From positions 1,075,519 through 1,139,518 of the forward strand of contig NZ_JAUFQP010000007.1 of assembly GCF_030409805.1 (NCBI RefSeq): DNA of 64,000 bases, read 5' to 3'. A program made the position numbers and the translations under genes. The number at the start of each line of letters is the position of its first letter. Position 1 is the first letter of the stretch. Below the pieces are notes generated by a model. It was not told where the DNA came from. It saw only the letters and a list, made by a program, of their open reading frames with translations, and did not search any database. Of this stretch, positions 18,588 through 26,264 are shown piece by piece. This DNA is from Algibacter miyuki (GTDB lineage: Bacteria; Bacteroidota; Bacteroidia; Flavobacteriales; Flavobacteriaceae).

Positions 18588-18627
18588 AAAAAAGAGCGAT
18601 TTCATAACTTTGAAATCGCTCTTTTTA
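18588..18627. terminator. Bidirectional terminator between pckA and the FAD oxidoreductase gene
   Basis: AAAAAAGAGCGATTTCA pairs with TGAAATCGCTCTTTTT around a 6-base loop, with an A-run before and a T-run after. Confidence 0.85.
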
Positions 18628-18648
18628 TTTATTTATAAGTCGTGTTCT

Positions 18649-19254
18649 TTATAAAACTTTATCGTGTACTTTGGCGTGTTTTCCGTTGTTCCAAAGGGTT
18701 AAAATATCAGTGGCCACATGAGCACCACTTCCGGAAGCTATGGCAAATTGACTGCGCCATCCGGCTAAAGTACCAGCGACATAAAGATTAGTTTCAATTA
18801 AATGATCGGTATTTTTTAACCAAATACGATCTTTTTCGGCCGCAGCTCTAGGGTGTGGTTCTATAAATGGCTCTAAGCCATTGATGTTTATTAAATTGGT
18901 GTAACCTACAGCAACTACCACGATTTTAGCTGTGTAAGTGCTTTTGTTTGTGGTTACCGTAAAACCGTTTTCAGATTTTGAAATATCAGAAACCTTTTCG
19001 TGGTCTATTTGTTCAACATGCGGATATAACGCGGTAAGTTGCGCAATGCCATTATCTAAAATAGATTCGCCAGTGGTACCTGGAGCCAGACCTAATACGT
19101 TATTAAATAAGGCTGTTTGTAAATGTGATGTTTTTTGGTGGGTGATTATCGCTATGGATTTATCTTTAGCAAAGGCTTTGTTTTGGGCCGAACCTAAAAC
19201 TAAGGCGCAAGATAAACCTGCTGCACCGCCACCAATAATTAAAGCATCAATCAT
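18649..19254 (-). CDS. Short FAD-dependent oxidoreductase (thioredoxin reductase-like, single domain)
   Basis: 201 residues with the dinucleotide-binding start MIDALIIGGGAAGLSCALVL and a second FAD motif near the end (ETNLYVAGTLAGWRSQFAIA). Thioredoxin reductases are about 310 residues and carry an inserted NADPH domain with a CxxC; here both are absent, so only the FAD domain remains. It could use a partner protein or be a flavin-binding regulator. It is the last gene of an apparent operon MarC - small membrane protein - this gene, with a 1-base gap to the one before. Confidence 0.8.
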   Translation of the reverse strand: MIDALIIGGGAAGLSCALVLGSAQNKAFAKDKSIAIITHQKTSHLQTALFNNVLGLAPGTTGESILDNGIAQLTALYPHVEQIDHEKVSDISKSENGFTVTTNKSTYTAKIVVVAVGYTNLININGLEPFIEPHPRAAAEKDRIWLKNTDHLIETNLYVAGTLAGWRSQFAIASGSGAHVATDILTLWNNGKHAKVHDKVL

Positions 19255-19255
19255 A

Positions 19256-19459
19256 TTAATTACGTCCTTTTACTTTTTGTTCAATTTGCTTAGAAACTCT
19301 TAAAATAAGCATCATTAAAATAACGCAAAGCGAAGCTACAATGGTAATTATAGCAATGGCGCTTTGGCCTTCTAATGGATTACTGAAATCAATTTGTGTA
19401 AAGTTAAAAGCAATAAGTGCTAAGGCAAGTATGCTGAGTACGATGGTTAAAATTTTCAT
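19256..19459 (-). CDS. Small two-helix membrane protein
   Basis: 67 residues with two hydrophobic segments (about 3-22 and 34-54) and a basic tail (SKQIEQKVKGRN). It lies 12 bases after marC and 1 base before the FAD protein gene, so it is probably co-translated with them. No known function; placement suggests a membrane partner of one of its neighbours, which is inference only. Confidence 0.75.
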   Translation of the reverse strand: MKILTIVLSILALALIAFNFTQIDFSNPLEGQSAIAIITIVASLCVILMMLILRVSKQIEQKVKGRN

Positions 19460-19471
19460 AGGATATAAAGA

Positions 19472-20059
19472 TTATGCAACTTGAAAAAGTGCTTTAATGT
19501 TGTGAGTAAATAATTTTACGGCAATAGCCAATAATATAACGCCAAATACTTTACGAATTATATTGATGCCATTTTGCCCTAGAATACGCTCTATGCGTGT
19601 TGATGTTTTTAAAACGATATAAATAATAAGGACATTCATTAAAACGGCAACAATAATATTTTCTATTCTGAACTCTGCTCTAAGCGATAATAAAGTGGTT
19701 AAACTTCCAGGTCCTGCAATTAATGGAAAAGCTAGAGGGAATACAGCGGTATTCATCGAGGTTTCTTCGTCTTGCTTATAAAGTGTAATACCTAAAATCA
19801 TTTCTAAAGCAATAAAAAATAGGATAAAAGCACCAGCTACGGCAAAAGAATTAACATCAATACCAATAAGGTTCAAAATACTTTTTCCTAGAAATAAAAA
19901 AATAATTAAAATAACACCTGCAATAACAGATGCTTTTCCACTTTGTATATGTCCTGCTTTTTTACGTAAATCGATAACAATCGGTATGTTACCAATGATG
20001 TCTATAACAGCAAAGAGCACCATAAAAGCTGTAATGATTTCTTTAAAATTAAGTTGCAT
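19472..20059 (-). CDS. MarC family membrane protein
   Basis: 195 residues with six predicted membrane segments. FMVLFAVIDIIGNIPIVIDL and VFPLAFPLIAGPGSLTTLLS are the two conserved MarC blocks, the second a PLAxPxxAGPG motif. The family (NAAT in older naming) has no firmly established transport substrate, and the original link of MarC to multiple antibiotic resistance was not upheld. First gene of a three-gene minus-strand unit. Confidence 0.9.
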   Translation of the reverse strand: MQLNFKEIITAFMVLFAVIDIIGNIPIVIDLRKKAGHIQSGKASVIAGVILIIFLFLGKSILNLIGIDVNSFAVAGAFILFFIALEMILGITLYKQDEETSMNTAVFPLAFPLIAGPGSLTTLLSLRAEFRIENIIVAVLMNVLIIYIVLKTSTRIERILGQNGINIIRKVFGVILLAIAVKLFTHNIKALFQVA

Positions 20060-20157
20060 AAATTGGGGCTTTAAATTTTCGGCAAAAGTAGTTTATTTTT
20101 TTAATTAAAAAGACTAAGGTATTAACTATTTTTGTAGTCTACAAGATAAAAAAATAT

Positions 20158-20721
20158 ATGTTTCAATTAGGGAAAACCATTGTGTCAGAGGACGTTATAA
20201 AGAAGGATTTTTTATGTAACCTATCGGCCTGTAAAGGGGCTTGTTGTATCGATGGAGATGCGGGAGCGCCGTTGGAAGCGGAGGAGACAGAAATATTAAA
20301 ATCTATTTACCCGAAGGTGAAACCCTTTTTGCGCCAAGAAGGTATTGATGCTATCGAAGCTCAAGGTACTTTTACAACATCGGAAGATGGCGATTTGGAA
20401 ACGCCGTTAATTAATGGAGCCGATTGCGCTTATGTGATTTTCGATGATAAAAACGTAGCGCTTTGTGCTATTGAAGAAGCTTATAATCAGGGTGAAATAT
20501 CATGGAAAAAGCCCGTTTCTTGTCATTTATACCCAGTTCGAGTGAGCGATTATACCGAGTTTTCTGCAATTAACTATCATAAATGGCAAATTTGCGACGA
20601 TGCTTGTTCTTTAGGAGAAGAATTGGGTGTGCCTATTTATAAATTCGTAAAGGAAGCTTTGATTAGAAAGTTTGGCGAAGACTGGTATATGGAACTTGAA
20701 AAGGTAGCCGAAACCATGTAA
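20158..20721 (+). CDS. DUF3109 family cysteine-rich protein
   Basis: 187 residues, cytosolic. Cysteines cluster in CNLSACKGACCIDGDAGAPL (about 22-41), INGADCAYVIFD, VALCAIEEAY, SCHLYPVR and ICDDACSLG, the pattern of the DUF3109 / YkgJ-like zinc or iron-sulfur binding proteins. Function is unknown. Transcribed alone and divergent from the marC unit. Confidence 0.88.
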   Translation: MFQLGKTIVSEDVIKKDFLCNLSACKGACCIDGDAGAPLEAEETEILKSIYPKVKPFLRQEGIDAIEAQGTFTTSEDGDLETPLINGADCAYVIFDDKNVALCAIEEAYNQGEISWKKPVSCHLYPVRVSDYTEFSAINYHKWQICDDACSLGEELGVPIYKFVKEALIRKFGEDWYMELEKVAETM

Positions 20722-21403
20722 ATTAAAAATCGGCTGTCTTTATTCGGTTTTATTTTTTTCAAAATAAATTATTTTAAAGCATTGCAACTTTTGTGGTGAT
20801 GCGTACGCGAGTATTTTATAAAATCATACTTTTTTAAGGCTGGTTTTGCTTTTACTATTTTTAAATTTTGAACACTTTTTAAGTGAAAAAAAAATAAAAA
20901 AAGTGGTATTTAAATTTTGATTTTAGGAAAGTTTATAATGCAAAATTAAATAGCAATCCTTTCATGAATTATTGAAAATTGGCAAAAATAAGGAAAGTGA
21001 AATACAGGACAATCAAGTGTAAAACAAGGGGTTTTAAGGCGAATTTGTAGTGATAATTCTAGGTGCAAACTTGGTTTTTTAATGTTTTTAATATTTTGAT
21101 ATTCAGAATGATAAGAATATCAAAAAAATAGCGGGAGCTTTTTGCGATATTTCTAAATTGTTAAAAACTTGTTGACAATGTTTATAAAATACCCTTTCAT
21201 TTTAAACTACAATTGTCAATCTTTGTTGTCGGCAAAAATAGCAACGCTTTTCTTTTTAATATAAGATGGATTAGTAATGTAAAAGAAGCCTCTTTTTATT
21301 TCTCTAAAGGGAAAACATAACACGATTTTACAGATTAATTAATAGTATTTTGAATTACTTATTACGATTCAAATGACGATCTAGCTAGTAACAGAAAATA
21401 ATT
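20722..21403. other. 682-base non-coding region upstream of nrdB
   Basis: No convincing ORF or RNA gene is visible; the DNA is very AT-rich. The only structure noted is an inverted pair TTGACAAT (21172-21179) and ATTGTCAA (21212-21219), about 40 bp apart, roughly 190 bases before nrdB, which might be an operator. No NrdR-box consensus was recognised. Confidence 0.4.
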
Positions 21404-22678
21404 ATGGAGATTACACAAATTATAAAAAGAGATTACGAAACAAGTCCTTTTGTTTTAAGCAAAATCTCTAATGCAGTTGAAAAAGCCATGCTTTCAGTTG
21501 GAAACGGAACTAAAGAAGATGCTGAATCGGTTGCTATAAAAGTTTTAAAAACGTTACTAGAAAGAAAAGAAAAAGATATTAATTATTTACCCAACGTAGA
21601 GCAAGTTCAAGATCTTGTTGAGGATAAATTAATGGATAGCCAGTTTCACGATGTTGCAAAAGCATACATATTATATAGAAACGAGCAAACTAGAAGTAGA
21701 AAAACCAATATTTTCGAAAAACGAATTAACCTAAAACCTTACGAATACCCAGCACTTAACGATTATGTTGATGCGATTAGACATTCGTATTGGATTCATT
21801 CAGAATTTAATTTCACTAGTGATATTCAAGATTTTAAAACACGCCTAACACCAATAGAGCAAAATGCCATTAAGAATACTATGTTGGCTATTTCTCAAAT
21901 TGAAGTTGCTGTAAAAAGCTTTTGGGGCGATATTTATAATAAAATGCCAAAACCAGAAATTGGTTCGGTAGGTGCTACTTTTGCTGAAAGTGAAGTACGC
22001 CATCATGATGCATATTCGCATTTACTGGAAATATTAGGTCTTAACAATGAGTTTAAAAACCTAAAGAAAAAACCGGTAATAATGAGACGTGTACATTATT
22101 TAGAAACCGCTTTAAAAAATGCTAAAAGTGAAAATAATAAGGATTATGCAGAATCTATTTTGCTATTCTCTTTATTTATTGAACATGTGTCTCTGTTTTC
22201 ACAATTTTTAATAATTATGGCGTTTAATAAACATAAAAACATGCTTAAAGGGGTGTCTAATGTTGTTGAAGCGACTTCTAAAGAAGAACAAATACATGGC
22301 GATTTCGGCATTGATATTATTCAAATTATAAAAGAAGAAAACCCAACTTGGTTTGATGCTGAGCATGAAGCCTTAATTAAACAATTATGTATTGAAGCTT
22401 TCGATTCTGAAAGTGATATCGTGGATTGGATTTTTGAAGATGGTGAATTGGATTTCTTACCAAAAGATGTGATTAATGAATTTATTAAAAACAGATTCAA
22501 TAATTCGTTAGAGAGCATTGGTATTGAAAAAGTATTTGAAGTTAATGACGATTTAATAAAACAGACTGAATGGTTTGATGATGAAATTATCGGAACAAAA
22601 CACGGTGATTTCTTTGTTAAACGCTCCATAAATTACAGTAAAAGAACGAAAAGTATAACTAGCGACGACCTATTTTAA
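21404..22678 (+). CDS. nrdB: Class I ribonucleotide reductase small subunit with N-terminal ATP-cone
   Basis: 424 residues. Residues 1-97 form an ATP-cone (SPFVLSKISNAVEKAMLSVG, LPNVEQVQDLVEDKLM, VAKAYILYRNEQTR), the allosteric domain usually found on NrdA. The ferritin-like core follows, with likely metal ligands Glu167, Glu197, His200, Glu260, Glu294/295 and His298, and a tyrosine (Tyr204) at the E-xx-H-xxx-Y radical position. With NrdA it reduces ribonucleotides to deoxyribonucleotides. An ATP-cone on NrdB is known in some Bacteroidota (for example Leeuwenhoekiella blandensis), where it controls activity through NrdB oligomerisation. nrdA starts 2 bases after the stop. Confidence 0.95.
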   Translation: MEITQIIKRDYETSPFVLSKISNAVEKAMLSVGNGTKEDAESVAIKVLKTLLERKEKDINYLPNVEQVQDLVEDKLMDSQFHDVAKAYILYRNEQTRSRKTNIFEKRINLKPYEYPALNDYVDAIRHSYWIHSEFNFTSDIQDFKTRLTPIEQNAIKNTMLAISQIEVAVKSFWGDIYNKMPKPEIGSVGATFAESEVRHHDAYSHLLEILGLNNEFKNLKKKPVIMRRVHYLETALKNAKSENNKDYAESILLFSLFIEHVSLFSQFLIIMAFNKHKNMLKGVSNVVEATSKEEQIHGDFGIDIIQIIKEENPTWFDAEHEALIKQLCIEAFDSESDIVDWIFEDGELDFLPKDVINEFIKNRFNNSLESIGIEKVFEVNDDLIKQTEWFDDEIIGTKHGDFFVKRSINYSKRTKSITSDDLF

Positions 22679-22680
22679 AA

Positions 22681-24477
22681 ATGAACAATCAGACAGAAAA
22701 TCAGACCGAAAAGAGTTTAAATCAAGACACAACATCATCTAATTACGATGATTTGAAAAAAGCTAGAAAAGAAGCTAGAAAAGAAATAGGGAAACAGCCA
22801 GAAATTAAATGGTTAACCGAAAATAGTCGCAAGTTTTTAGGATCTGGATACCTTACAGAAGGTGCAACACCAGAAGGAAGAATAAGAGAAATTGCAGAAC
22901 GTGCCGAAGAAATTTTAAAAATCGATGGTTTTGCCGATAAGTTTTACGGGTACATGGCCGAAGGGTATTACTCTTTAGCATCTCCAGTATGGTCTAACTT
23001 TGGGAAACGTCGTGGCTTACCAATTAGTTGTTTTGGTTCGCATATTTCTGATGATATGGGCGATATTTTATATACCCAATCAGAAGTTGGAATGATGTCT
23101 AAACTTGGTGGTGGTACATCAGGATATTTCGGAAAATTGCGCCATAGAGGTGCACCAGTAAAAAATAACGGAGAGTCTTCAGGTGCAGTTCACATCATGC
23201 AACTTTTCGAAAAAATGGTCGATGTTGTAAGTCAAGGGTCTGTACGTCGTGGTCGTTTTTCACCGTATTTACCAATTGAGCACCAGGATATCCACGAGTT
23301 TTTAGAAATAGGAACAGAAGGAAATCCAATTCAAGAATTAACGCACGGTGTTACTGTAAGTAACGAGTGGATGCAAGAAATGATTGATGGTGATGCTGAT
23401 AAAAGAGCCATTTGGGCAAAAGTATTACAACGTAGAGGCGAAATAGGATACCCATATATTTTCTTTAGAGACAACGCGAACAACAACGCACCAGATGTTT
23501 ATAAAGATAAAAATCATGAGATTTACGCTAGTAACTTATGCTCGGAAATTATGTTACCTACTAACGATCGTTGGTCTTTTGTATGTGTATTATCTTCTAT
23601 CAATTTATTAAAGTATGATGAGTGGAAAGATACCGATGCGGTAGAAACTATGGTGTACTTTCTAGATGCCGTTTTAGAAGAATTTATTACCAAGTTAGAA
23701 GTTTATAGGGATTCTGATAATAGAGACGATAGACACACCTTCATGTTTATGGAGAAAGCGTATACGTTTGCAAAAGAAAACCGTGCTTTAGGTATGGGCG
23801 CTTTAGGATGGCACTCATTATTACAATCTAAAATGTTAGGTTTTGATAGTCAAGAAGCTTTCGATTTAAACAGTGAAATATTTAAAACGATTAAAGAAAA
23901 ATCAGTTAAAGCTTCAGAAGAATTAGCTGTTTTATTTGGCGAGCCAGAAGTTTTAAAAGGTTACGGTAGAAGAAATACAACATTAAATGCTGTAGCTCCA
24001 ACAACCTCTTCAGCTTTTATTTTAGGACAAGTATCACAAGGTATTGAGCCAATTTGGTCTAATAGTTATGTAAAAGATATTGCAAAAATAAAAACGACTA
24101 TTAAAAACCCGTTCTTATTAGATCTTTTAGAAGAAAAAGGAATTAATACTACGGAAATTTGGAAGTCTATTCGTGATAATGATGGATCGGTACAACATCT
24201 AGAAGAAGAGCTTACAGAGCACGAAAGAGATGTGTTTAAAACCTATTCTGAAATTGACCAGATGACTATTATTTATCAGGCTGCCAACAGACAGAACCAT
24301 ATTGATCAAGCACAATCGTTAAATATTATGGTGCACCCAGATATGCCTGTAAAAGATATTAATAAAATCTATGTTACAGCTTGGCAATTAGGTGTTAAAT
24401 CGTTGTATTACCAACACAGTATGAATGCTGCACAAAAATTCAAACAAAAGAAAGAATGTAAAAGTTGTGAAGGTTAA
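22681..24477 (+). CDS. nrdA: Class I ribonucleotide reductase large subunit, lacking an ATP-cone
   Basis: 598 residues, short for NrdA (about 760) because the N-terminal ATP-cone is missing; the domain is on NrdB instead. The catalytic barrel shows GLPISCFGSHISDDM, GGGTSGYFGKLRHRGAPV, NLCSEIMLP with active-site Cys, and APTTSSAFILGQVSQGIEP. The C-terminus ends KECKSCEG, the mobile CxxC that re-reduces the active site. The N-terminal 50 residues are charged and low-complexity. Partner and co-transcribed gene of nrdB. Confidence 0.95.
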   Translation: MNNQTENQTEKSLNQDTTSSNYDDLKKARKEARKEIGKQPEIKWLTENSRKFLGSGYLTEGATPEGRIREIAERAEEILKIDGFADKFYGYMAEGYYSLASPVWSNFGKRRGLPISCFGSHISDDMGDILYTQSEVGMMSKLGGGTSGYFGKLRHRGAPVKNNGESSGAVHIMQLFEKMVDVVSQGSVRRGRFSPYLPIEHQDIHEFLEIGTEGNPIQELTHGVTVSNEWMQEMIDGDADKRAIWAKVLQRRGEIGYPYIFFRDNANNNAPDVYKDKNHEIYASNLCSEIMLPTNDRWSFVCVLSSINLLKYDEWKDTDAVETMVYFLDAVLEEFITKLEVYRDSDNRDDRHTFMFMEKAYTFAKENRALGMGALGWHSLLQSKMLGFDSQEAFDLNSEIFKTIKEKSVKASEELAVLFGEPEVLKGYGRRNTTLNAVAPTTSSAFILGQVSQGIEPIWSNSYVKDIAKIKTTIKNPFLLDLLEEKGINTTEIWKSIRDNDGSVQHLEEELTEHERDVFKTYSEIDQMTIIYQAANRQNHIDQAQSLNIMVHPDMPVKDINKIYVTAWQLGVKSLYYQHSMNAAQKFKQKKECKSCEG

Positions 24478-24538
24478 TATTCACACTTAAAAGATAGAGT
24501 ATTGAAAATCCTGCTATAGGGGTAGGTAAGTGTTAATT

Positions 24539-24569
24539 AAAGCATCTCGAAAGAGGTGCTTTTTTTTTA
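24539..24569 (+). terminator. Terminator after nrdA
   Basis: AAAGCATCTC pairs with GAGGTGCTTT across a GAAA tetraloop, followed by nine Ts. Confidence 0.8.
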
Positions 24570-24615
24570 TGCCTTCAATTGAAATAGAAAAGAATTTACT
24601 TTATATTTAAAACCG

Positions 24616-24643
24616 AAAAAGGAAGCTGTGAGGCTTCCTTTTT
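24616..24643 (+). terminator. Second hairpin terminator downstream of nrdA
   Basis: AAAAAGGAAGC pairs with GCTTCCTTTTTT around a short loop. It would act as a back-up terminator; tandem terminators lie in the 390-base gap 24478-24867. Confidence 0.7.
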
Positions 24644-24720
24644 TATATAACCCATAAGTTGCTAGATAATGCAGTAGCTAGGTTTTAAATAGTGTTTAAA
24701 CTGGGTTTTAAACTAAAGTT

Positions 24721-24825
24721 ATGGCTATTGACATAAATACGATGTTTGAACGCTAACTATTACTTGGAATTTCTCGTTTGAACCAATGTTATATTTTTCA
24801 GTTGGTAACAAAATAAAAAAGCACC
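24721..24825 (-). pseudogene. Decayed, internally deleted copy of ppnP
   Basis: On the minus strand the stretch from 24799 downward encodes EKYNIGSNEKFQVIVSVQTS then YLCQ and a stop, aligning without gaps to the last 25 residues of the intact PpnP at 25897-26178. The bases just before it (CAGTTGGTAACAAAATAAAA) align instead with the DNA upstream of the ppnP start (about 26187-26215), so about 200 bp of the gene are deleted. The junction is at a TATATTTTTC present at both places in the intact locus. No start codon remains. It lies in the gap between nrdA and the OmpA gene. Confidence 0.75.
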
Positions 24826-24844
24826 TCAATTGAGGTGCTTTTTT
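24815..24844. terminator. Perfect palindromic terminator after the OmpA-family gene
   Basis: AAAAAAGCACCTCAA pairs completely with TTGAGGTGCTTTTTT, 24 bases past the stop of the minus-strand OmpA gene. The left stem continues the ppnP-remnant homology. Confidence 0.8.
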
Positions 24845-24867
24845 ATGCTTATATAGTTTGGTGTGTT

Positions 24868-25725
24868 TTAATCCAAAATATTGGTTTCGGCTAAGTCTTC
24901 ATTGTTTTCAGACATTAAAGCGAAAAATTTATCAATGTTTGGAAGAATAATAATTTTTGTTCTTCTGTTTTTTGCTCTGTTTTCAGCCGAATCATTAGTC
25001 GCAACAGGTTGGTAGCTACTTCTACCAGCTGCAATTAGTTTTTCTGGAGCAACATTATATTTGCTTTGTAATTTACGAACAACAGATGTAGATCTTAATA
25101 CACTTAAATCCCAATTATCGGCAATGTTAACCGTGTTTATTGTTCTAGAATCTGTGTGCCCTTCTACCATAACATCTAAACTAGGTTCAGAATTAATTAC
25201 ATCGGCTAATTTTTGTAAAATATTATCAGACTTAGCGCTTAAACGATGACTACCAGTATTAAATAACATATCATCTGCGATAGAAATCATAACTACAGTT
25301 TCGTTAATGTTTACCGCAAAATCTTCATCTTCATTGATGTTACTTTCGTTAATGGTTTTTTGCAGATTATAGGCTACAGCTAAATTCATAGAATCTTTAA
25401 GCGTTTTTGCTTGGCTTAGTTTGTTTGGATCAACATGTTTAAGTGTTTCACGCATTTTAGACTTGACAGTATTAGAGATAACAACATTACCAACAACATC
25501 TAGTTTGGTATCGTTTTCTTGCTTTAAAGTCGCTAATTTGGCGTTATAAGTATCAACGCGAGACTGAATTTTATCAAACTTTGCTTCTAAGTCTTCTTTC
25601 GCTACTCTGGTTTTAAGTAGTTCACTTTTTATTTCACCATTTTCATGTTCAAGGGCTAAGTATTTCTTTTTTGAAACACAAGAAAAAGTAAGGGCCAATA
25701 GTAATATAATCGATATTTTCTTCAT
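24868..25725 (-). CDS. OmpA-family lipoprotein
   Basis: 285 residues. Lipoprotein signal MKKISIILLLALTFSC (Cys16), a coiled-coil-like helical segment (about 24-72), a linker, and a C-terminal OmpA peptidoglycan-binding domain (about 145-258) with ADDMLFNTGSHRLSAKSDNI, MVEGHTDSRTI, NWDLSVLRSTSVVRKL and NRAKNRRTKIIILP. Predicted to be anchored in the outer membrane and to bind meso-diaminopimelate in peptidoglycan. A structural or tethering role is expected. Single gene. Confidence 0.92.
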   Translation of the reverse strand: MKKISIILLLALTFSCVSKKKYLALEHENGEIKSELLKTRVAKEDLEAKFDKIQSRVDTYNAKLATLKQENDTKLDVVGNVVISNTVKSKMRETLKHVDPNKLSQAKTLKDSMNLAVAYNLQKTINESNINEDEDFAVNINETVVMISIADDMLFNTGSHRLSAKSDNILQKLADVINSEPSLDVMVEGHTDSRTINTVNIADNWDLSVLRSTSVVRKLQSKYNVAPEKLIAAGRSSYQPVATNDSAENRAKNRRTKIIILPNIDKFFALMSENNEDLAETNILD

Positions 25726-25848
25726 AATAATAAAATTTTCATTTATTACATTTACGGTGAAGTATCGTGTTTAGACGTTAATAAGTAAATTTATTTAAAG
25801 AAACCAGGCTTAAATCGTTTCTGATTAGGCAGATGTGTTTAAAACAAA

Positions 25849-25876
25849 AAAGCACACCTATTAGGGTGCGCTTTGT
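25849..25876 (-). terminator. Terminator after ppnP
   Basis: AAAGCACACCT pairs with AGGGTGCGCTTT (one mismatch); on the minus strand a T-run follows. It lies about 20 bases past the ppnP stop. Confidence 0.7.
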
Positions 25877-25896
25877 TATTTGTATCTTTTTTAGAT

Positions 25897-26178
25897 TTAC
25901 TTATATTGACATAAGTAAGCTGTTTGTTCACTCACGGTTACCTGGAATTTCTCGTTGGCATCAATGGTATATTTTTCGCCAGCTTTATAAGTTACCCATT
26001 CTGATGAGTTTGGTAATTTTACTAACATTTCCCCTTCAATAACATTCATGGTTTCATGTTTTGTTGTTCCAAATTCGTAGGTTCCAGCTTCCATAACACC
26101 TATAGTAGATTGTCCTGTTGCCGATGTGTAGCCTAACGATTTTACGTTGCTATCAAAATATTCGTTTGCAGATATCAT
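25897..26178 (-). CDS. ppnP: Pyrimidine/purine nucleoside phosphorylase PpnP (DUF1255)
   Basis: 93 residues from ATG 26178 (MISANEYFDSNVKSLGYTSA). A longer frame to 26220 uses a non-ATG codon inside the upstream terminator region and was not taken. The small cupin fold with TIGVMEAGTYEFGTTKHETM, NVIEGEMLVKLP and AGEKYTIDANEKFQV is the PpnP family, which splits nucleosides with inorganic phosphate to base and ribose-1-phosphate. It lies next to the phosphate transport genes but has its own terminators on both sides. A decayed second copy lies at 24721-24825. Confidence 0.92.
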   Translation of the reverse strand: MISANEYFDSNVKSLGYTSATGQSTIGVMEAGTYEFGTTKHETMNVIEGEMLVKLPNSSEWVTYKAGEKYTIDANEKFQVTVSEQTAYLCQYK

Positions 26179-26210
26179 TTCTTTATATTTTTTCAGTTGA
26201 TTACAAAAAT

Positions 26211-26237
26211 AAAAAAGCACCTATAGAATAGATGCTT
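26211..26237 (-). terminator. Terminator after the PiT transporter gene
   Basis: AAAAAAGCACCTAT pairs with TAGATGCTTTTTT (one mismatch), giving a U-run on the minus strand, 28 bases past the transporter stop. Confidence 0.75.
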
Positions 26238-26264
26238 TTTTGCGTTATAATTTTGGTAAAAATA

